From contig VGLJ01000043.1 of the NCBI GenBank assembly GCA_016866775.1, positions 1-42,379 on the forward strand: 42,379 bases of DNA, read 5' to 3'. Positions 35,375-42,379 of the stretch are shown here, one piece after another; positions within the stretch are counted from its first letter, which is position 1; each line of letters begins with the position of its first letter. Source of the DNA: Candidatus Rokuibacteriota bacterium. Lineage in GTDB: Bacteria; Methylomirabilota; Methylomirabilia; Rokubacteriales; CSP1-6. The position numbers and the translations under genes are program-made. Under the pieces are notes generated by a model, which saw only the letters and a program-made list of their open reading frames with translations, was not told the DNA's origin and made no database searches.

Positions 35375-36592
35375 TTAGGGGCGCTTTTCGGTGATGCGGA
35401 GTCGGTCGCCGGGGCCGATGCGATCGTGTGTCTCGAGGCTGTTCATCCGGAGGACGTCGTCCTTGCTGATGCCGTAGCGCTTGGCGATCGACGTGACGGT
35501 CTCGCGCGGGCGGACGACGTGCACGTGCCCGTCGCCGGCAACCCGGGTGGGCCGGCCACCCTGGGCGACCATCGTCCGCCGCGGCGCCGGAGAGAGCGCC
35601 GTGAGGACCTGCTCGCGGCTGCCGACCGGGACGTTGAGATCCCACGTGCCGCCCGGAGGGGTCACGCCGCGGACCAGGACGGGGTTGAGCGAGCGGAGCG
35701 TGTTGGACGACATGCCGGCCGCGTTCGCCAGGCGCCCGAGATCGGTCGCCGCGGGCACCGAGATACGCTCGATCCGCGCGGCCTCGAAGTCCTTGAAGTC
35801 GAACCCGTACCGCTCGGGATCGCGGCCGATGATGACCGCCGCCTGGATCTGCGGGACGAAGTCCTTCGTCTCACGTCTGAGATGGACCGTGTGGGTCAGA
35901 GGCCAGAAGTCCTTCGAGCCGCTCGCGCGCAACGCCTTGATGACCTTCATCTCGCCGGCGTTGTACGCCGCCTGGGCCAGCGTCCACGAGCCGAAGATCG
36001 CGTGCAGGTCCCGGAAGTATGCCGCCGCGGCGCCGGTCGCCTTCTCGGGATCGAGCCGCTCGTCGACCCACTGGTCGACGCGGAGGCCGTACCGCCGCGC
36101 GGTCCCCGCCATGAACTGCCAGAGGCCCTTGGCGCCGGCGCGCGACACCGCGAGCGGATTGAAGCCGCTCTCGATCATCGCGGTGAATGCCAGATCCTCG
36201 GGAAGCCCGTTGCGGCGGAGGATGCTCCGGATCATGTCGATGTACTTCCCGCCCCGGCTGATCCAGAGGTCGATCGCTTCCCGCCGCTCGTTGGTGAAGC
36301 GATCGAGGAAGAAGCGCACCTGGTCGTTCATCACCAGCGGATAGGGCGAGAGATGCGCGCGCGGGCTGGGGGCTACCTGACGGGCTTCGCTGATCGCGTC
36401 GGCCCACGGATCGCCATCGGCCCAGGGCTCGGGCTCGGGCCGGACGACACTGGATCCGAGCTCCCCCGTAGCCGGTTCCACCAACGCCTCGAGTCCCCCC
36501 GGGTCCTGGGGAGAAAGCTCCGCAACCGCCGGCATGGGGCTACCGGCGAGGGTCACGTAGAGCGCTGCGGCCGCTACGAGGAAGGGCTTCAT
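35375..36592 (-). CDS. mltD: MltD-like lytic transglycosylase with LysM domain
   Basis: The 405-residue protein has a signal peptide (MKPFLVAAAALYVTLAG), an SLT/GH23 domain (about residues 100-240) with the catalytic glutamate in FTAMIESGFNPLAVSRAGAK followed by GLWQFMAGTARRYGL and AQAAYNAGEMKV, and a C-terminal LysM domain (HVVRPRETVTSIAKRYGISK then DVLRMNSLETHDRIGPGDRL) that binds peptidoglycan glycan strands. A second degenerate LysM-like segment may lie around ISVPAATDLGRLANAAGMSS. No lipobox cysteine is seen, so it is probably soluble in the periplasm. Such enzymes cleave between MurNAc and GlcNAc to give anhydro-muropeptides. Confidence 0.92.
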   Translation of the reverse strand: MKPFLVAAAALYVTLAGSPMPAVAELSPQDPGGLEALVEPATGELGSSVVRPEPEPWADGDPWADAISEARQVAPSPRAHLSPYPLVMNDQVRFFLDRFTNERREAIDLWISRGGKYIDMIRSILRRNGLPEDLAFTAMIESGFNPLAVSRAGAKGLWQFMAGTARRYGLRVDQWVDERLDPEKATGAAAAYFRDLHAIFGSWTLAQAAYNAGEMKVIKALRASGSKDFWPLTHTVHLRRETKDFVPQIQAAVIIGRDPERYGFDFKDFEAARIERISVPAATDLGRLANAAGMSSNTLRSLNPVLVRGVTPPGGTWDLNVPVGSREQVLTALSPAPRRTMVAQGGRPTRVAGDGHVHVVRPRETVTSIAKRYGISKDDVLRMNSLETHDRIGPGDRLRITEKRP

Positions 36593-36647
36593 CGGCTTCG
36601 AAGCTGGGTCATTTTTACCATACCGATCGGCATGGAACCAACGAACC

Positions 36648-36676
36648 TTGACAAGCCGTTACGCGGCACGTCATAG
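36648..36676 (+). promoter_or_regulatory. Possible promoter of the small secreted protein gene
   Basis: A perfect TTGACA (36648-36653) lies upstream of the plus-strand gene starting at 36718. The -10 region 17-18 bases later (TCATAGA) matches the consensus poorly, so the assignment is tentative. The 125-base gap is also expected to hold the promoter of the divergent mltD gene; no convincing one was found. Confidence 0.4.
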
Positions 36677-36717
36677 ATGGGAAATCCCTCAGGAATCCCG
36701 CAGGAAGGAGCCTCGTT

Positions 36718-37092
36718 GTGAAAACGCTCATCGCGCTCGGCATCCTCGTCGTCCTCGGTACCGGTCTGACGGCCCACGCGCAGACGGCCGCCCCATCTGC
36801 CGACAAGACCCCGGCCAAGCAGGCCACCCGGAACATCAGCGGAACCGTGCGGTCCTCGACCCCCGAGACGGTCGTCGTGACCGGCCGGGACAAGGGCAAG
36901 GACGCGGAGTGGACGTTCGCCGTCGAGCCGGTCACGAACATCCGCAAGGGCAGCAAGTCGATCACGGCCGGCGATCTCAGGGCGGGCGACGCGGTACAGG
37001 TCCGCTGTCTGGAGCGTGACGGCAAGGCGACGGCGCTGTCGATCCTCGTGAAGGCGCCGCGCAAGGACGCGAAGAAGACCGACTCCAAGTAG
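36718..37092 (+). CDS. Small secreted protein of unknown function
   Basis: A GTG start with AAGGAG seven bases upstream gives a 124-residue protein with a signal peptide (MKTLIALGILVVLGTGLTAHAQ). The mature part holds a short beta-rich domain: RNISGTVRSSTPETVVVTGR, then WTFAVEPVTNIRKGSKSITA and GDLRAGDAVQVRCLERDGKA. This recalls DUF5666-like or OB-like periplasmic domains whose strands read SGTV, VTV and GD.V.V. The C-terminus is lysine-rich. It stands alone on the plus strand, divergent from mltD and ending one base from the convergent lpxL-like gene. Confidence 0.75.
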   Translation: MKTLIALGILVVLGTGLTAHAQTAAPSADKTPAKQATRNISGTVRSSTPETVVVTGRDKGKDAEWTFAVEPVTNIRKGSKSITAGDLRAGDAVQVRCLERDGKATALSILVKAPRKDAKKTDSK

Positions 37093-37093
37093 G

Positions 37094-37954
37094 TCAGCGC
37101 GCCTCGCCCGGCGGGCGCGTCCTCCACCGGTCGTGCGCCCAGAGCCACTGCTCGGGGGTCTCGCGCACGGCCGCTTCGATCACCTGCGTGCATCGTGCGG
37201 TGACGGTCTCGATCGCCGCCGGATCCGCCGTCTCCGGCAGCGGCAACGCCGGCTGGATGGTGATCCGGTGCCGGCCGGGCGCGAGGCGCCGGGTGAACGC
37301 CGGAACGACCGGGGTGCGGGTGCGGAGCGCCAGCACCGCGACCGCTCGCGACGTGCTGGCGAGCCGCCCGAAGAACGGCACGAATACCGCCTCACGTCGC
37401 GAGGCGTTCTGATCCAGAAGCACGCCGACGAGGCGCCCGCGACGCAAGGCTTCGAGCACGGGCCGCAACGCCTCGCGCTTGTCGACGACCTCGACGCCCG
37501 CGGTCCGGCGCAGCCGCGTGGCCCACACGTCGAGCGCGGGCGAATCGAGCGGCCGGGCGACGACCGTGAGCGGATAGCCGGTCAGCGCGGGGGCGAGCGT
37601 GAGCAGCTCCCAGTTGCCGAGATGCGCGGTCAGGACCAGCGCGCGCCCGTGACGCTCGATGACCGTGCGCACGTGCTCCTCGCCCTCGAGCGCGATCTGC
37701 GCCGTCACCTGCGCGAGCGGACGCCGCAGGACGAAGCAGCCTTCGGTGAACACCGTGCCGAGGTGCTGGAACGATTGCCGGGCGATGCGGCGCCTCGCGC
37801 CGACGGCGAGATCCGGGAAGGCCTGCCGCAGGTTCGCCAGGGCCAGCCGGCGGCGGCGCGGGAGCAGCGCCCAGCCGAGGTCTCCGAGCCGGCGCCCGAG
37901 CCAGGCCGACGCGCGCACGGGCAACGCGGCGACGAGCGCCGCGACGAGCCGCAG
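37094..37954 (-). CDS. LpxL/HtrB-family lipid A acyltransferase
   Basis: These membrane-associated enzymes add secondary acyl chains to lipid A precursors. The product (about 286 residues) contains ANLRQAFPDL, the HxxxxE-type catalytic motif in VLTAHLGNWELLTLAP, PLTVVARPLDSPALDVWATR, GVLLDQNASRREAVFVPFFG and the ending PEQWLWAHDRWRTRP, all typical. The start is unclear: no ATG, GTG or TTG exists in frame near the expected beginning (LRLVAALVAALPVRA). A CTG at 37954, two bases after the dedA stop, gives the best length; TTG at 37924 or GTG at 37918 would shorten it by 10-12 residues and lack a ribosome-binding site. Other members act on other lipids, so the exact substrate is open. Confidence 0.88.
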   Translation of the reverse strand: MRLVAALVAALPVRASAWLGRRLGDLGWALLPRRRRLALANLRQAFPDLAVGARRRIARQSFQHLGTVFTEGCFVLRRPLAQVTAQIALEGEEHVRTVIERHGRALVLTAHLGNWELLTLAPALTGYPLTVVARPLDSPALDVWATRLRRTAGVEVVDKREALRPVLEALRRGRLVGVLLDQNASRREAVFVPFFGRLASTSRAVAVLALRTRTPVVPAFTRRLAPGRHRITIQPALPLPETADPAAIETVTARCTQVIEAAVRETPEQWLWAHDRWRTRPPGEAR

Positions 37955-37956
37955 CG

Positions 37957-38604
37957 CTAGGCCGGCCGCCGTCGGCGCTCCTTCACGACCTCGAAGACGA
38001 TGGGGAGCACGGACAGGATGATGACGACGATCACCACGATGTGGATGTGGCGGTTGATGCCCGGGATCGCCCGGCCGAGCAGGTAGCCCGCCCACGTCAT
38101 GCTGACCACCCAGCCGATACCGCCGACGACGTTGTACGTGAGGAAGCGGCGGTAGTTCATCATCCCGACGCCCGCCACCACCGGCGCGAACGTGCGGACG
38201 ATCGGCACGAAGCGCGCGATCACGATCGTCTTCGCGCCGTAGCGCTCGTAGAAGAGGCGCGTCCGCTCGACGTGCTTCGGGTTGAAGAGGCGTGACTTCT
38301 CGCGCGTGAACAAGGCCGGGCCGAGGCGCCGCCCGATGGCGTAGCCGACGCTGTCCCCGATGATCGCCGCCGCGCAGAGCAGCAGGTTGAGCCACCAGAT
38401 GTTCAGCGCGCCCGTAGCGGCGACGAGCCCGGCCGTGATCAGCAGCGAGTCGCCGGGCAGGAAGAAGCCGATGAGCAGCCCGGTCTCGGTGAAGACGATC
38501 GCGGTGAGGACGACGTAGCCGCCCCACCGCACGAGGACGTCGAGCGACGTCTGTCCGGTCAGGACGCCCCAGAGGAGGTCCAGGCCGTCCCGCAGGACCT
38601 CCAC
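37957..38604 (-). CDS. DedA-family membrane protein
   Basis: The 215-residue protein starts with GTG at 38604 and has about five membrane segments. The family motifs are present: an acidic residue in VFTETGLLIGFFLPGDSLLI, GDSVGYAIGRRLGP, and the arginine motif ARFVPIVRTFAPVVAGVGMM, both in re-entrant loops. DedA proteins take part in undecaprenyl phosphate or phospholipid translocation and in membrane homeostasis, depending on proton motive force. It lies three bases after hppA and two bases before the lpxL-like gene, forming an envelope-related operon with a proton pump. Confidence 0.92.
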   Translation of the reverse strand: MEVLRDGLDLLWGVLTGQTSLDVLVRWGGYVVLTAIVFTETGLLIGFFLPGDSLLITAGLVAATGALNIWWLNLLLCAAAIIGDSVGYAIGRRLGPALFTREKSRLFNPKHVERTRLFYERYGAKTIVIARFVPIVRTFAPVVAGVGMMNYRRFLTYNVVGGIGWVVSMTWAGYLLGRAIPGINRHIHIVVIVVIILSVLPIVFEVVKERRRRPA

Positions 38605-38607
38605 CGA

Positions 38608-41115
<2,508 letters not shown>

Positions 41116-41174
41116 GGTCGGCTTGTCCTCCGAAGGCCTCTGCCCGAACGGGCGTACGTCGAAGAATCGGTCGG

Positions 41175-41203
41175 AATTTACGCGTCGCGTCGCGCCAAGT
41201 CAA
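41175..41203 (-). promoter_or_regulatory. hppA promoter
   Basis: On the minus strand TTGACT (41203-41198) and TAAATT (41180-41175) are 17 bases apart, each one base from the sigma70 consensus. Transcription would start near 41168, giving a leader of about 52 bases before the hppA ATG at 41115. Confidence 0.65.
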
Positions 41204-41225
41204 CGGTATCACGGCGGCGCGCGCG

Positions 41226-41255
41226 TTGACACGCTTCGAGCGCGCTGAGTACGAT
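41226..41255 (+). promoter_or_regulatory. Promoter for the rhomboid transcript
   Basis: TTGACA (41226-41231) and TACGAT (41250-41255) are separated by 18 bases on the plus strand. The start point would be near 41262, about 35 bases before the short YacG-like frame and about 98 bases before the rhomboid ATG. It is divergent from, and 23 bases away from, the hppA promoter. Confidence 0.6.
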
Positions 41256-41295
41256 CGCCGTCATACCCGATGGTCATCGACGACGTGACGCCCGC

Positions 41296-41370
41296 GTGAG
41301 CCGCCGCGTGCGATGCCCGACGTGCGGCGCGGCGACGCCGTGGCGCGATTCGCCTACGTATGTTCCGTAA
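41296..41370 (+). pseudogene. YacG-like N-terminal fragment (24 residues)
   Basis: A GTG opens a 24-residue frame reading VSRRVRCPTCGAATPWRDSP then TYVP before TAA. It matches the first half of YacG-type zinc proteins (CPxCG then W.D.P..P), which inhibit gyrase, but the second cysteine pair (FCSxRC) is missing. It overlaps the rhomboid start by 11 bases. No ribosome-binding site is visible. It may be a relic of a yacG gene or a short leader peptide for the rhomboid gene. Confidence 0.4.
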
Positions 41371-42190
41371 GCCGACCGGCGCGATCCTCTGTCCGCGCTG
41401 CGGACGCCTCACGCATCCCGACGCCGCGGAATGCCTCGTCTGCGGCCTGCAACGCCCGGGGCGGTGGCTCTGGGCGGCGCGGCTCGGGCGTCTGTGGCGC
41501 ACGGGCCGCTTCACCGACGTCGTCACCGTCACGTGCATCGTGGTGTACGTCGCGAGCCTGCTCATCGATCCGGCGGGGGCGCTGCGTCCGCAGGGGCTGA
41601 TGGGCTTCCTCTCGCCCAGCGACCGCGCGCTGGGGCAGCTCGGCGCCGCCGGCGCGATCCCGTGGCGTTACGGCCACTGGTGGACGCTCGTCACCGGCAT
41701 CTATCTCCACGGCGCGCTGCTCCACATCCTCTTCAACGTGCTGTGGATCCGGCAGCTGGGACCGGCGGTGGAAGAGCTCTACGGTCAGGCGCGACTCGTC
41801 ATCGTCTTCACGCTGTCCGGGGTTCTCGGGTACGCGCTGTCGAACTTCGTCGGCATTCCGTTCACCATCGGCGCGTCCGGATCCATCTTCGGGCTGCTCG
41901 GCGCCATGGTGGCGTACGGGCGCAAGCGCGGTGGCTCCTTCGGCGCGATGGTGCTGCGCCAGTACGGCATGTGGGCGGCGATCCTCTTCGTCTTCGGGCT
42001 GCTGCCGGGCACCGGCGCGAACAACTACGCGCACGCGGGCGGATTCGTCGGCGGGCTCGCCATGGGATTCGTCCTCTCGTTCGAAGACCTGCGGCGCGAG
42101 AGCGTGCTCGAGCGCGTGATCGCCGGCGTGCTCGTCGCGCTCACGGCGCTCGCGTTCGTGCTCGCGATCGGCAGCGCGGTCCTCGGCTGA
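41360..42190 (+). CDS. Rhomboid-family intramembrane serine protease with N-terminal zinc ribbon
   Basis: The 276-residue protein opens with a zinc ribbon (CPRCG and CLVCG; Cys11, Cys14, Cys25, Cys28), then six or seven membrane helices. The rhomboid motifs are complete: WWTLVTGIYLHGALLHILFN, the nucleophile in TIGASGSIFGLLGAM (Ser173) and the partner histidine in NNYAHAGGFVGG (His225). Rhomboids cleave membrane proteins near or within the bilayer; substrates here are unknown. The ATG at 41360 has no strong ribosome-binding site. A perfect 12-pair hairpin follows the stop. Confidence 0.93.
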   Translation: MFRKPTGAILCPRCGRLTHPDAAECLVCGLQRPGRWLWAARLGRLWRTGRFTDVVTVTCIVVYVASLLIDPAGALRPQGLMGFLSPSDRALGQLGAAGAIPWRYGHWWTLVTGIYLHGALLHILFNVLWIRQLGPAVEELYGQARLVIVFTLSGVLGYALSNFVGIPFTIGASGSIFGLLGAMVAYGRKRGGSFGAMVLRQYGMWAAILFVFGLLPGTGANNYAHAGGFVGGLAMGFVLSFEDLRRESVLERVIAGVLVALTALAFVLAIGSAVLG

Positions 42191-42203
42191 GGGCGAACAC
42201 AGA

Positions 42204-42231
42204 AAGGCCCGGGTCTTTCGACCCGGGCCTT
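42204..42231. terminator. Bidirectional intrinsic terminator between rhomboid and 5S rRNA genes
   Basis: A perfect 12-base-pair stem (AAGGCCCGGGTC with GACCCGGGCCTT) encloses a TTTC loop. It lies 14 bases after the rhomboid stop on the plus strand and about 33 bases after the 3' end of the 5S gene on the minus strand. On the minus strand it is followed by TTTCTGTGTT, a moderately U-rich tail, so termination of the rRNA operon is the stronger role. Confidence 0.8.
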
Positions 42232-42264
42232 CGTGCCGAGGCGCATCGCGCCTCGTTGAATTAA

Positions 42265-42379
42265 CCCCGGCAGCGACCTACTCTCCCACGCCGTTACCAG
42301 CGCAGTACCATCGGCCCAGGAGGGCTTAACTTCCGTGTTCGGTATGGGAACGGGTGTGGCCCCTCCGGCATCGCCACCG
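42265..42379 (-). rRNA. rrf: 5S ribosomal RNA, 5' end at or just beyond the window edge
   Basis: The minus strand reads CGGTGGCGATGCCGGAGGGG at the window edge, then the conserved CCCATACCGAACACGGAAGT and TAAGCCCTCCTGGGCCGATG, ending GTAGGTCGCTGCCGGGG. CGGTGGCG pairs with CGCTGCCG to form the terminal helix; the extra 3' GGGG implies that about four bases of the 5' end lie outside. Upstream 23S and 16S genes are expected beyond the window. Confidence 0.95.

Noticed and set aside
30588-36592. Possible selenoprotein gene with in-frame UGA near selA, selB and selC
   Set aside because: No neighbouring gene shows conserved sequence continuing through a UGA, and no SECIS-like hairpin after a UGA was found by eye.
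36593-36660. Promoter for mltD on the minus strand
   Set aside because: A TATGGT box is present but no -35 element lies at a suitable distance.
37087-37096. Terminator between the small secreted protein gene and the lpxL-like gene
   Set aside because: The stop codons are one base apart and there is no room for a separate hairpin; none is visible in the coding ends.
41354-42034. Minus-strand open frames opposite the rhomboid gene
   Set aside because: The plus strand carries complete rhomboid motifs; the antisense frames have no domain features.

Overview
The window is a GC-rich bacterial chromosome segment (roughly two thirds G+C by eye) packed with short-gap or overlapping genes, nearly all on the minus strand. 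The organism is probably a Candidatus Rokubacteria/Methylomirabilota-type or similar deep-branching Gram-negative bacterium. This is inferred from an outer-membrane-type gene set (an LpxL-like acyltransferase, MltD-like transglycosylase, lipoprotein signal peptidase), indirect tRNA amidation by GatCAB, selenocysteine genes, DsrE-type sulfur-relay proteins and a divergent membrane pyrophosphatase. No marker in the window settles the taxonomy.

Reading each minus-strand operon in its direction of transcription, the right end carries a 5S rRNA gene at the window edge and a bidirectional terminator shared with a plus-strand rhomboid protease. Next comes hppA-dedA-lpxL (41115 to 37094), with a good promoter. 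A small secreted protein (plus strand, 36718-37092) separates this from a LysM lytic transglycosylase and a MoaD/ThiS-like protein whose end overlaps the selenocysteine tRNA gene. A selenocysteine block follows: tRNA-Sec, a DUF3105-type membrane-anchored protein, a 93-residue unknown, selA, selB. Then come tatA, a ROK sugar kinase, a vapBC toxin-antitoxin pair with its own leaderless promoter, two GT-C membrane glycosyltransferases, a retropepsin-like protease, and ileS-lspA-rluD and glmU-glmS.

The middle holds a truncated plus-strand TPR gene (16512-17600), a four-gene DsrE-type cluster including a GTG-started 58-residue gene, a UvrD/PcrA helicase with a 358-residue intein in motif III, and gatC-gatA-gatB followed by a coaD-like gene. 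The coaD-like gene lacks its catalytic histidine and looks truncated.

The left end mixes core and accessory DNA. Positions 7228-8068 hold decayed remnants of a restriction-type helicase, a DUF4160 gene and a DUF2442 gene, each broken by frame changes. Beyond lies ftsE-ftsX-envC-ctpA-tsaD and a PAS histidine kinase with no response regulator beside it. The last 900 bases hold a frameshifted small lipoprotein and a MazF/PemK-type toxin-antitoxin pair cut by the window edge.

The most notable items are the helicase intein, the tRNA-Sec/MoaD/DUF3105/SelAB neighbourhood, the DsrE cluster with its small partner, non-canonical start sites at two tight gene junctions (rluD, lpxL-like), and the gene graveyard around 7.2-8.1 kb.
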